From contig JANNRR010000120.1 in the NCBI GenBank assembly GCA_031401675.1, positions 1 to 20,801 on the forward strand: a DNA stretch of 20,801 nucleotides, in the 5' to 3' direction. Each line of letters begins with the position of its first letter. Position 1 is the stretch's first letter. Below are positions 14,109 through 20,758 of this stretch, piece after piece. Below the pieces are notes generated by a model. It was not told where the DNA came from and did no database searches. It was given only the letters and a program-made list of their open reading frames with translations. The stretch comes from JANNRR01 sp031401675. Its GTDB lineage: Bacteria > Pseudomonadota > Alphaproteobacteria > Rhodobacterales > Rhodobacteraceae. Both the position numbers and the translations under genes were made by a program.

Positions 14109-14294
14109 TCATCCCGCCATCTGCACGTGCCGGTAAAGTTCCGGCAAAAGGTCGGCCAGAAACTCCATTTCCCCGGTTGCGTGCTGGTGCAGGTGACGTG
14201 CAAGATCGGGTGTCACCGGTGAATGGCGCGCGGCTTGGGCAGCTTCTGCTGCCACGGGCGCGGTCAACCGGTCATTGATCCGATCGCACCGCAT
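14109..14294 (-). CDS. Unrecognised 61-codon frame, probably a gene remnant
   Basis: The frame lies between the 3-hydroxyacyl-CoA dehydrogenase tail and livK, on the same strand. The peptide ends ARHLHQHATGEMEFLADLL then PELYRHVQ and looks helical and coding-like, but I do not recognise it. Just upstream, an ATG overlapping the dehydrogenase stop (14318) opens a frame that ends after seven codons (MNDLLGG), which may be the cut head of another gene. Given the deletions on both sides, this is more likely leftover coding sequence than a live small gene. Confidence 0.25.
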   Translation of the reverse strand: MRCDRINDRLTAPVAAEAAQAARHSPVTPDLARHLHQHATGEMEFLADLLPELYRHVQMAG

Positions 14295-14318
14295 CTCAGC
14301 CGCCCAACAGGTCGTTCA

Positions 14319-14690
14319 TCAGAGCAGATGCGCTGTGACTCTGGCGCGCAGGTCGGCTTTTTCCGGTTCGGTCCAGTGCCGCAAGCCCTGATTGGTCTTG
14401 AACCCCAGCTTGCCCCCGGCGTTCAACGCCTCCAGATACGGGTTTGGGCCGGGCCGGCGGTTCAGGTGCGCCAGCAGGTATCGGTGGATATCAAGCGCCA
14501 AGTCGGTGCCGATCAGATCGGCGTTTTCCAGCGGGCCAAGCACGGCCAGGCGGCGGCCAAAGCCGGAATTTACTACCATATCAACGGTTTCGGCATCACA
14601 CACGCCCTCCTCCACCAGCGCGATCGCTTTGCGCTATAGGGCATGTAGCAAGCAGTTGCCGACAAACCCCGGGACATCCCTGCGCACAGC
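14319..14690 (-). pseudogene. 3' fragment of a 3-hydroxyacyl-CoA dehydrogenase family gene, with in-frame stop
   Basis: The fragment begins within VRRDVPGFVGN, the end of the Rossmann domain of this family, and runs to the normal C-terminus through EEGVCDAETVDMVV, SFGRRLAVLGPLENADL and LGFKTNQGLRHW. The N-terminal NAD-binding domain is missing. After GNCLLHAL the codon is TAG (14634-14636), where relatives usually have a tryptophan (HALWREAIAL); a TGG-to-TAG change would explain it, and the same frame continues past it. On its 5' side the fragment is joined in frame to the head of a short-chain dehydrogenase. The truncation and the nonsense codon together mark a dead gene. Confidence 0.8.
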
Positions 14691-14880
14691 CTCGCTGTCA
14701 GGCCGGGGGTTGACCTTTGCCACCTCGGCCCCGCCCGCCCGGCATTCATCGGCGATCGCGGCAAGATCGCCGGCTTTTCCGGCGGCCAGAACCAGCCTGC
14801 AGCCCGCACCGGCCAGCACCCGCGCCGCCACCATGCCCAATTCGCCGGACCCGCCGGTGATCAGGGCAACCTTGCCACTG
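14691..14880 (-). pseudogene. 5' fragment of a short-chain dehydrogenase/reductase gene
   Basis: About 62 codons give SGKVALITGGSGELGMVAA, a classical SDR N-terminus with the glycine-rich TGGSGELG motif, followed by the beta-2 and helix region (LVLAAGKAGDL, ADECRAGGAEVAKVN). The rest, with the catalytic Ser-Tyr-Lys, is absent; near 14690 the frame passes straight into a 3-hydroxyacyl-CoA dehydrogenase tail. At its 5' side it abuts the head of a cyclase gene at about 14880, with its own start apparently lost. It is part of a three-gene deletion chain. Confidence 0.75.
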
Positions 14881-15243
14881 ACGGATCACCTGGCCGCAGG
14901 CCCTTTCCAGATCATCGGCGGTGATCGATTCCCACTTGTTCTTCGGCAGCCTGACCACGATGCCCGAGCCGAAGAAGTGCGGCAACGGCACCTCGTCGAT
15001 AAAGGGTGTGCCCTGCGCCACATGCGCCGGCGCATCAATATGGGTGGTGGAATGCATCGATGTGGTGATGCGCCGGCTCAGCACGCCCGATTTGGCCATG
15101 TTGTGGATGCGCTCGATCTTCACATTCTGAAAATATGGCCAGTTCGGGCACTGATAACCCCAACGGTGCGACAGGTTGGTGAATTCCCGCCCCATCGCAT
15201 TGTCCGGGTTGGATTGAAACTCGTTGCCGCGCGCCTTGATCAT
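14881..15243 (-). pseudogene. 5' fragment of a cyclase-family (kynurenine formamidase-like) hydrolase gene
   Basis: The start at 15243 (MIKARGNEF) has GGGGGG a few bases upstream. Residues 1-121 match the first half of cyclase-family proteins: a conserved START-like FTNLSHRWG, then HSTTHIDAPAHV with the metal-binding HxTHxDAPxH motif (HSTTHIDAPAH), then DDLERACGQVIR. After R121 (14881) the sequence becomes a short-chain dehydrogenase head in another frame, so the second half of the protein is lost. The metal site survives but the fold is incomplete. It diverges from the IclR regulator, which probably controlled the original operon. Confidence 0.75.
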
Positions 15244-15316
15244 CTTGCCCCCCTTGGCTCCCGAACCCCGCAGGAGCAACGAAATCCGAATCTGCAATGC
15301 TTTCGTTCGGACGCTG

Positions 15317-15330
15317 TGTATTGCAATACA
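15317..15330. promoter_or_regulatory. Candidate IclR operator
   Basis: TGTATTGCAATACA is a perfect 14-bp palindrome in the 133-bp gap between the IclR-type gene and the divergent cyclase remnant. A partial repeat (AATACAG) follows directly, so it sits within a wider CTGTgTATTG...AATACAG symmetry. The size and AT-rich core suit IclR-family sites. It lies 46 bp from the regulator start and could serve autoregulation. Confidence 0.45.
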
Positions 15331-15376
15331 ATACAGTTGCACCATAATGCGGTCAGAACTTCAGATCGGGACGTAG

Positions 15377-16147
15377 ATGCCGCCAGAACTGCAGAACCAC
15401 TCGCCGGTTGACCGCACGGCCGGAATTCAGGTCATCGCCCGGGCCGTTGCCGTTCTGCGCGCCCTGAAGGGCGAGGCCGGCGGCCTGAGCCTGGCGCAGA
15501 TCGCCGAACGGGTCGATCTGCCACGCAGCACGGTTCAGCGCATCGTCCGGGCGCTGCAGACCGAGCGGATGGTCATCGCGTCGGGCTCGGGTGCCGGGAT
15601 CCAGCTGGGGCCGGAACTGCATGCGCTGGCCGAGAATGCGCGCTACAACACCGTCGATCTGTTGCGCCCGGTGCTGTTGGACATCGCACGCGAAACCGGC
15701 GAGACCGTGGACCTGTCGGTTTTGCGCGGGAACAGCCTGATTTTCATCGACCAGCTGCCCGGCATCCACCGGCTGCGTACCGTTTCGCAAGTCGGTGAAG
15801 CGTTTCCCCTGACCACGACGGCAAATGGCAAGGCCTGCCTTGCCCTGCTGCCGGACAGCGAGGTGACGCGGTTGGCGCGGTCAGAATGGGCAAGGCAGCG
15901 GCGCGACGGCGATTTGCCGGCACTGTTCGACGAGATCGGCGCGGCCCGACGTCTGGGCTATGCGCAGGACCTCGACCAGCATACCGAGGGAATCTCGGCA
16001 GTCGGGGTCGGGTTTCGCAACTGGAAGGGCGATCTTTTCGCGGTATCGGTTCCGACCCCGTCAACCCGGTTTGCGCAGACAGGTGCCGAGTTGGCGAACG
16101 CCCTGCTGCAGGCGCTTCCCGCAATCCGCCTGCTGCTCGGTAGCTGA
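15377..16147 (+). CDS. IclR family transcriptional regulator
   Basis: A 256-residue protein with an N-terminal winged helix-turn-helix (about residues 15-75; LSLAQIAERVDLPRSTVQRIV is the HTH, quoted in part) and a C-terminal IclR effector domain (about 85-250; TGETVDLSVLRGN, FPLTTTANGKACLAL, AVGVGFRN). It appears intact. It is divergent from a cyclase/dehydrogenase/transport operon that is now broken, and IclR proteins usually control the adjacent catabolic operon, so its target may be gone. The effector is unknown. The ribosome-binding site is weak (GGGACG). Confidence 0.9.
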   Translation: MPPELQNHSPVDRTAGIQVIARAVAVLRALKGEAGGLSLAQIAERVDLPRSTVQRIVRALQTERMVIASGSGAGIQLGPELHALAENARYNTVDLLRPVLLDIARETGETVDLSVLRGNSLIFIDQLPGIHRLRTVSQVGEAFPLTTTANGKACLALLPDSEVTRLARSEWARQRRDGDLPALFDEIGAARRLGYAQDLDQHTEGISAVGVGFRNWKGDLFAVSVPTPSTRFAQTGAELANALLQALPAIRLLLGS

Positions 16148-16211
16148 GGCGACTGGCGCCATGTTTCGGTGGCATGCCCCGAACCGGTTCCTTCCGCACC
16201 CTCGCCGGCAA

Positions 16212-17216
16212 TCAATCCCGATTATTCGAGCCTTCGCCCGGGGCTGCGTGCTCGTCCATCAGGGCTTTGCGGATCAGCTGACCGAAATTCAGCAGGCCGA
16301 ACAGATCGTGGATCATCGGCGCGACATGCGCGCGAAAGTCGACATCCACGCCGATGGGCGGCAATTCAAAGAAATTCGCATCCGTCGGCAGAAACAGAAA
16401 GATATCCCCGCCGCGCAATACGATGCGGGTGATGCCATCCGACCAGCGCCGGTCGAGCCAGGACACTGCTTTGCCCAGAGCTCCGTCAATCAGGGCGCGC
16501 GCTGCTCCGGTTGCGTCGCTGCGCAAGGCATGCAGACGGTTGATCTCGGGGTCTGCCGCGCCGATCTGGCTCAGGTGACGGTCGTCCGGGCCGCCGAACC
16601 AGAACCGATTGGCGGCAGACTGCAGCTTCGAGATGACCAAGATGCCGGGAAACGGCTGGTCGACCGTCGTGTGAAACAGGATGCCCTGAAATTCCTTGAT
16701 CTCGCCCTTGCCCTGCTTCTGCCAGAAGCTGCATTCGCCAAGCTCGAACGCGGACCCGTTGTAGCTGCCTTGGATCATGTCATCATGGCTGACGCGCGTG
16801 TAGCGGATCACGGCAGAGGCAGGCAGGCCGGACATGAACCGGGGAACCGTGCCGCGCGAATGCCGCAACCCGTCGACAAAGCCGAAAATCTCGGGGAAAA
16901 GCGCTTGGCGGGCTGCGTCCTTCAGGTCTGTTGCCGGTTGCCAGATCCATTTCCACAGAGCCTGACCGCCATAGATCGCGCCAAAAATTATGGCCACCAA
17001 CAGAAAGATGCGAATCTTGTCGTCGCGGTCTGCCGGCCAGAGCAGCCAGACCAGCACGGCAAGGACGCCGATGAACGGCACAAAATACAGCGCGATCTTC
17101 AGATAGACTGTGCGCTGTACGCCGCTGCGCCCGGCATTGTAGGTAGCGATTGCTTCAATCACCCGGGACAGGGCCGCATCGTCCGGCATCAGGGTATTGT
17201 CGTCAGCCTCGGCCAT
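16212..17216 (-). CDS. DUF3137 domain membrane protein
   Basis: A protein of about 334 residues with two likely transmembrane helices near the N-terminus (about 40-60, LKIALYFVPFIGVLAVL...; about 69-90, RIFLLVAIIFGAIYGG) and a large soluble C-terminal domain containing FSGLP-like and SYNGSAFELGECSFW segments, consistent with DUF3137. The start at 17216 is favoured over the ATG three bases upstream (17219) because GAGG lies at a better distance; the longer frame from 17318 has no conserved sequence. It converges with the IclR gene, with 64 bp between the stops. Function is unknown. Confidence 0.7.
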   Translation of the reverse strand: MAEADDNTLMPDDAALSRVIEAIATYNAGRSGVQRTVYLKIALYFVPFIGVLAVLVWLLWPADRDDKIRIFLLVAIIFGAIYGGQALWKWIWQPATDLKDAARQALFPEIFGFVDGLRHSRGTVPRFMSGLPASAVIRYTRVSHDDMIQGSYNGSAFELGECSFWQKQGKGEIKEFQGILFHTTVDQPFPGILVISKLQSAANRFWFGGPDDRHLSQIGAADPEINRLHALRSDATGAARALIDGALGKAVSWLDRRWSDGITRIVLRGGDIFLFLPTDANFFELPPIGVDVDFRAHVAPMIHDLFGLLNFGQLIRKALMDEHAAPGEGSNNRD

Positions 17217-17463
17217 CATCTGCCTCGGACAAGCAGTGGCGGGGACCGCAGCAGCCGTGGGGGCGCGGATTTCCCGAGAGCCTGGTGTGACCAGGTGGGC
17301 ACCAGATACCCGGACCACGATCCGGGCAGAGCCAGCGCCCTCGGAAGTGCTTATCGGCCACTGGAAAAAGGCCCCTCACGAGCCGAGCAGACCCGCCGGT
17401 CCCATTGATAGGCCGGTCCGGCAAGCACTGCAAGGCCCGGCGTTGCAAGGGGGCTTGTCAAGT

Positions 17464-17478
17464 GTTTACGTTTTGTTC
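17464..17478 (+). promoter_or_regulatory. Candidate SOS (LexA) box upstream of mmcB
   Basis: GTTT-N7-GTTC lies 11 bp upstream of the mmcB start. The alphaproteobacterial LexA consensus is GTTC-N7-GTTC, so this site has one departure. mmcB is a known SOS-regulated gene in Caulobacter crescentus, which raises the likelihood that the site is real. Confidence 0.5.
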
Positions 17479-17489
17479 AAGATTGCGCA

Positions 17490-17960
17490 ATGGATGGACC
17501 GGCTTCCGACACGGCACCGCTTGCACCCGGCCAGCTTCTGGCGCGCGGGGTAGCGCGGCATTTGCTGGGGCATGATTTCGTCTCGCTGCAAGAGATTGTG
17601 CCCGCCCCGGGGCTTCGGGTGGATGTGATGGCCCTGGGTCCGCACGGCGAAGTCTGGGTGGTGGAGTGCAAGTCCGGCCGTACCGACTACATCACCGATC
17701 GCAAATGGCAGGGCTATCTGGACTGGTGCGACCGGTTCTTCTGGGCGGTGGACGCGGATTTTCCGACGGAGCTTCTGCCGGACGAAACCGGGCTGATGCT
17801 GGCAGACAGCTATGATGCCGAGATTGTGCGCATGGGGCCGGAGGCAAAGCTGGCCGGGGCCCGGCGCAAGGCGGTGCTGCAGAAGTTCGCGCGCCATGCG
17901 GCGCTGCGGTTGCAGACCCTGCGTGATCCCGGTGCTACTTCGTTTTTTTCGGGCCTTTGA
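17490..17960 (+). CDS. mmcB: MmcB family DNA repair protein
   Basis: A 156-residue protein of the MmcB (DUF1052) family, with a restriction-endonuclease-like core: LRVDVMALGP, then EVWVVECKSGRTDYITDRKW (a D...ExK arrangement: D45, E59 and K61), followed by WCDRFFWAVDADFP and EAGL-like LADSY segments. In Caulobacter mmcB is SOS-induced and contributes to mitomycin C resistance. A near-consensus LexA box sits just upstream, matching that regulation. Length is normal and the gene appears intact. Its 3' end overlaps the convergent DUF6324 gene by 26 bp. Confidence 0.85.
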   Translation: MDGPASDTAPLAPGQLLARGVARHLLGHDFVSLQEIVPAPGLRVDVMALGPHGEVWVVECKSGRTDYITDRKWQGYLDWCDRFFWAVDADFPTELLPDETGLMLADSYDAEIVRMGPEAKLAGARRKAVLQKFARHAALRLQTLRDPGATSFFSGL

Positions 17961-18141
17961 GCATCCCGCGCGCCGCCGTCGCCGCCGCCCGCAGTTCGTC
18001 GGCGATCTCATCGGCCTCGTCAGGGTCGAAATCCAGCGGCAGATCGATGCCCTCCGCCTCGATGAAAATCCGCACCATTCCCATCGTTGTCGGCCCGATC
18101 TGGATGTTGGCGGCCATGTCGCTTTGCTTGTCGATGCCCAT
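17935..18141 (-). CDS. DUF6324-type small conserved protein
   Basis: A 68-residue acidic protein with the conserved core MAANIQIGPTTMGMVRIFIE, followed by DLPLDFDPDEADEIADEL and a basic Lys-rich tail (GPKKTK). The start at 18141 is set by AAGGAGG eight bases upstream; the longer frame has no conserved leader. No signal peptide or membrane segment is visible. It is convergent with mmcB (26-bp overlap). The family is found in alphaproteobacteria; function is unknown. Confidence 0.8.
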   Translation of the reverse strand: MGIDKQSDMAANIQIGPTTMGMVRIFIEAEGIDLPLDFDPDEADEIADELRAAATAARGMLKGPKKTK

Positions 18142-18206
18142 TGCGACCTCCTTTGCTTTGGGTTCGCTACAGGGAAAGCGGGGCAGGGGGCAAGCCTGCA
18201 TCCCGC

Positions 18207-18235
18207 TTGCATTCAAACGTCCCCGGCAGTAAAGC
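18207..18235 (+). promoter_or_regulatory. Possible promoter of tRNA-His
   Basis: TTGCAT (18207-18212) and TAAAGC (18230-18235) are separated by 17 bp and end 10 bp before the tRNA, a spacing suited to a stable-RNA promoter. The -10 box is weak. Confidence 0.3.
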
Positions 18236-18245
18236 GACGGCAAGT

Positions 18246-18322
18246 GCCGACATAGCTCAGTTGGTTAGAGCACCAGATTGTGGATCTGGGGGTCCCCCGT
18301 TCAAGCCGGGGTGTCGGTACCA
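18246..18322 (+). tRNA. tRNA-His (anticodon GTG)
   Basis: A full cloverleaf can be drawn: acceptor GCCGACA paired with TGTCGGT (one G-U at the top), the D arm with GTTGGTTA, anticodon stem CCAGA/TCTGG with loop TTGTGGA (GTG at 18280-18282), T arm CCCCG-TTCAAGC-CGGGG and an encoded CCA. The base before position 1 is T, not G, and base 73 is A. This matches the unusual tRNA-His class of many alphaproteobacteria, which lacks G-1 and C73. An IS3-type end begins 16 bp downstream. Confidence 0.95.
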
Positions 18323-18337
18323 AAAAATCAGGCACTT

Positions 18338-18650
18338 TGAACCGCGCCGGGTTTGCCGGGGCTCCAACTTCTGAGTAGGATGGAGCATCATGAGCAGGAC
18401 AAAGAACAGGTTTTCCCCCGAAGTGCGTGAACGTGCGGCCCGGCTGGAGCCGGACGGTGAGGAGGCCCGCGCCATTGGTTCAAGCGGGACGCCGAACGGC
18501 CAGCATGGATCGCGCTGGCAGGCAGTCCTGTCGATTTCGGCAAAGATAGGCTGCGCGCCGCAGACCCTGAGTGACTGGGTCAACAAGGCCGAGGTCGACA
18601 GCGGCAAGCGGGCCGGTGTCTCCAGCGAGATGGCCGGAAAGACAATGCGC
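18338..18650 (+). mobile_element. Left-end remnant of an IS3-family insertion sequence
   Basis: TGAACCGCGCCGGGTTTGCC from 18338 resembles the left terminal repeat of IS3-family elements, which commonly begin TGAACCGCCCCGGGTTT. It is followed by a ribosome-binding site (AGGATGGAG) and an orfA-like frame. No orfB or right end is present before sugar-catabolism fragments begin, so only the left end of the element remains. The right limit is approximate. Confidence 0.65.
18390..18647 (+). pseudogene. IS3-family transposase OrfA fragment
   Basis: It begins MSRTKNRFSPEVRERAARL and contains the HTH region SAKIGCAPQTLSDWVNKAEV followed by DSGKRAGVSSEMA, typical of IS3/IS911-type OrfA. About ten residues (around 25-38, IGSSGTPNGQHG) appear inserted or altered in place of the usual short link. 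The C-terminal leucine zipper ('EKMKALEREN') is missing. The frame continues without a stop into other gene fragments, so no normal OrfA can be made. Confidence 0.7.
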
Positions 18651-18722
18651 GTCCCATACTGGCCCACCCCCGTGGTGGACAGCTTGACGGTTCGGGCTGC
18701 ACACAAAAGGGCGTTTCGAAAG

Positions 18723-18794
18723 ATGACATTGCGCGGAAAGACAGCCTTGATCACCGGTACGGCGGGGGCGATCGGCGCGGCTGTGGGGGGCTGC
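18723..18794 (+). pseudogene. Head of a short-chain dehydrogenase gene
   Basis: About 24 codons give MTLRGKTALITGTAGAIGAA, an SDR N-terminus with TGxxGxIG. The rest of the gene is missing. It is in frame with the orfA remnant before it and the mutarotase-like fragment after it. Its neighbours suggest it was a sugar dehydrogenase of a deoxyhexose pathway, which is inference. Confidence 0.6.
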
Positions 18795-18797
18795 ATC

Positions 18798-18905
18798 TTG
18801 ACTAAGCGTTTCGGGATGGTGATCGGATTGAAAGCCAAACGGGTAGCCGACTGCAAGCGACTGCGTGCCGCCGTCTGGCCCCGCGTGCTGGACAAGCTGC
18901 GCGCG
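18798..18905 (+). pseudogene. Head of an L-rhamnose mutarotase gene
   Basis: About 36 codons read TKRFGMVIGLKAKRVADCK then RLRAAVWPRVLDKLRA, matching the N-terminal part of L-rhamnose mutarotase (RhaM), whose usual form is 'RxGMVIGLxPExVAEYKxLHAAVWPxVL'. The usual protein is a little over 100 residues, so about two thirds is lost. The position of the ATG is taken by a TTG. It joins in frame to a lactonase tail at about 18906. Confidence 0.6.
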
Positions 18906-19289
18906 CTGCCGGGCCTTCGTTTTGTCATCGTTCATATCGCCAAGCCCGAAATTGCCAAGAACCGGTTAGACGCTCGGGCAGAGCCGGTGCGGCGTCTCGG
19001 AACCAGGCGCCAGATCTGGGGCAAGCTGCCGAGGATGGTGACTGATGCCGATTGGGCGACATCGACGCCAGCGCCGATCGCGCCCCATTTCGCCGAGGTG
19101 TCGCGAATATCCGGGCCAAGCCGGTGCACGACCGGCACCGATTGGCTGGTCAGCCTGCTGGCGGCGGTCCATCAGCGCACCGTGGGTCTGGTGCGGGATG
19201 CGATTGCGACCTTGAACAAAGCTGGCCAGCGCGCGGTCTTGTGGGATGCGGCCTCGGATGCCTATTTTATGCGCGAGGGTCGCTTGTGA
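18906..19289 (+). pseudogene. Tail of a sugar-lactonase-type amidohydrolase (amidohydrolase_2) gene
   Basis: The fragment resembles the second half of L-fucono-/L-rhamnono-lactonase-type amidohydrolases: LPGLRFVIVHIAKPEI (relatives have DHIAKP), IWGKLPRMVTDADWA (relatives WCKLSGMVTEADW), RCTTGTDWLVSLLAA (relatives RCMFGSDWPVCLLAA) and a C-terminal helix VGLVRDAIATL. The altered D-to-V before HIAKP and other changes suggest relaxed selection. About half of a protein of roughly 280 residues remains. Its stop overlaps the GTG start of the mannitol dehydrogenase family gene, so it was the gene before it in the original operon. Confidence 0.65.
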
Positions 19290-20746
19290 CCCGGCTTTCC
19301 GACGCAACCTTGGGCCAGTTACCCGCCGATGTGGCGCGGCCGCGCTATGATCGGGCAGGGGTGCGGACCGGAATCGTGCATCTTGGCGTTGGTGCATTTC
19401 ATCGCGCCCATCAGGCGGTGTTCACCGATGACTGCCTGAACGCTGGTGCCACCGAATGGGGGATTGCGGCAGCCTCCCTGCGCAATTCCGACACCCGCAA
19501 TGCCCTGACCCCGCAAGATGGCCTCTACACGCTGGCGCTGCGCGAGAATGACGCGCAGGCCCTGCGGGTGATCGGCGCGATTGGCCCGATGTTCGTCGCC
19601 CCGGAAAATCCCGCGGCCTTGCTGGCCGCGATGGCCGACCCCTCCGTGCGGATCGTGTCGCTGACGGTGACGGAAAAGGGATACACGGCCAATGTCGCCA
19701 GCGGCGATCTGCGGCTGGATGATGCCGGGGTGCAGTTTGATCTGGCGAACCCCACGACCCCGCGTACCGCAATCGGGTATGTTGCACAGGCCTTGGCCAT
19801 GCGGCGTACCGCCGGGATTGCCCCTTTTACCGTCCTGTCCTGTGACAATCTGCCGGGCAACGGCCAGTTGACGCATCGCGTGCTGACCCAGTTCGCCGAG
19901 GCGCGGGATCCGGATCTTGCCCGCTATGTCGCCGGCGAGGTGGCTTGCCCGTCCTGCATGGTCGATCGCATCGTGCCGGCGACGACCGACGCAGACCGCA
20001 TAGTGATCGAAGCGCGCCTGGGGATGCGCGATGCCTGGCCAGTACTTGCAGAGCCGTTCTTTCAATGGGTGATCGAGGATCATTTCCCCAATGCTCGCCC
20101 GGAGTGGGAGCGTTCCGGCGTCGAATTCGTCGCCGATGTGGCCCCCTATGAGGCGATGAAGCTGCGACTTCTGAACGGCGCGCATTCGACAATTGCGGCG
20201 ATGGGGCGGGTGTCTGGCCATGCAACCGTGGCCGAGGCCATCGGCAATCCGGTGATCCGCGCCTTCATCACTGCCTATTGGGCCGAGGTGGCCCCAACGA
20301 TTGCCCCAGGCAGCGATGTTGCCGGATATACGGCCCGGCTCCTGAGCCGCTTTGACAACACGGCATTGCACCACAAAACCGCCCAGATCGCGACCGATGC
20401 CAGCCTGAAGGTGCCACTGCGGATCGTCGCGCCGTTGCGCGAGCTGATCGCCATGGGTCGCCCCGCGCCGATGCTCACCTTTGCCCTGGCCGCCTGGATC
20501 AGGTCTTGCCAAGGCGCGGATCAGGCCGGGGCCGCAATGCCGTTGTCGGACCCGCAGTTGCAGGCCTGGCCGGGGCTGCCGGGACCTCAGGTTCCGGTGG
20601 CAGAGACGGCGCGGGCCTTCCTTGGCCTTGGATCGGTGTTCGCGGCGGGTTTGGGCGAGGACTTTGCCGCAGCATTGCAAAGGAATCTGGCCGATATCCG
20701 CACCGTGGGTGTCTTGCCTGCGGCAAAGATGAGCTTGAGTGCGTGA
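19286..20746 (+). CDS. Mannitol dehydrogenase family protein (mannitol/fructuronate reductase type)
   Basis: A 486-residue NAD(P)-dependent polyol/hexuronate dehydrogenase with a Rossmann start (GIVHLGVGAFHRAH, 29-42), SCDNLPGNG (185-193, including the catalytic-region N188) and the catalytic block MKLRLLNGAHSTIA (291-304, K292, N297, H300). Length is normal and the gene appears intact. The start is GTG at 19286, overlapping the stop of the broken lactonase fragment (GTGA); a longer open frame upstream has no conserved sequence. The family includes mannitol 2-dehydrogenase and fructuronate reductase (UxuB), and the sequence alone does not separate them. Expression may depend on whatever promoter remains upstream of the fused fragments. 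Confidence 0.85.
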   Translation: MTRLSDATLGQLPADVARPRYDRAGVRTGIVHLGVGAFHRAHQAVFTDDCLNAGATEWGIAAASLRNSDTRNALTPQDGLYTLALRENDAQALRVIGAIGPMFVAPENPAALLAAMADPSVRIVSLTVTEKGYTANVASGDLRLDDAGVQFDLANPTTPRTAIGYVAQALAMRRTAGIAPFTVLSCDNLPGNGQLTHRVLTQFAEARDPDLARYVAGEVACPSCMVDRIVPATTDADRIVIEARLGMRDAWPVLAEPFFQWVIEDHFPNARPEWERSGVEFVADVAPYEAMKLRLLNGAHSTIAAMGRVSGHATVAEAIGNPVIRAFITAYWAEVAPTIAPGSDVAGYTARLLSRFDNTALHHKTAQIATDASLKVPLRIVAPLRELIAMGRPAPMLTFALAAWIRSCQGADQAGAAMPLSDPQLQAWPGLPGPQVPVAETARAFLGLGSVFAAGLGEDFAAALQRNLADIRTVGVLPAAKMSLSA

Positions 20747-20758
20747 ACGGGAACGGTA

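Noticed and set aside
16181..16190. Palindrome GAACCGGTTC between the convergent IclR and DUF3137 genes
   Set aside because: It has no loop and no T-run, so it is not a good terminator; a ten-base palindrome may be chance.
15960..17408. 482-codon plus-strand frame opposite the DUF3137 gene
   Set aside because: It starts inside the IclR gene in another frame and runs antisense to a membrane protein with clear helices; no family features.
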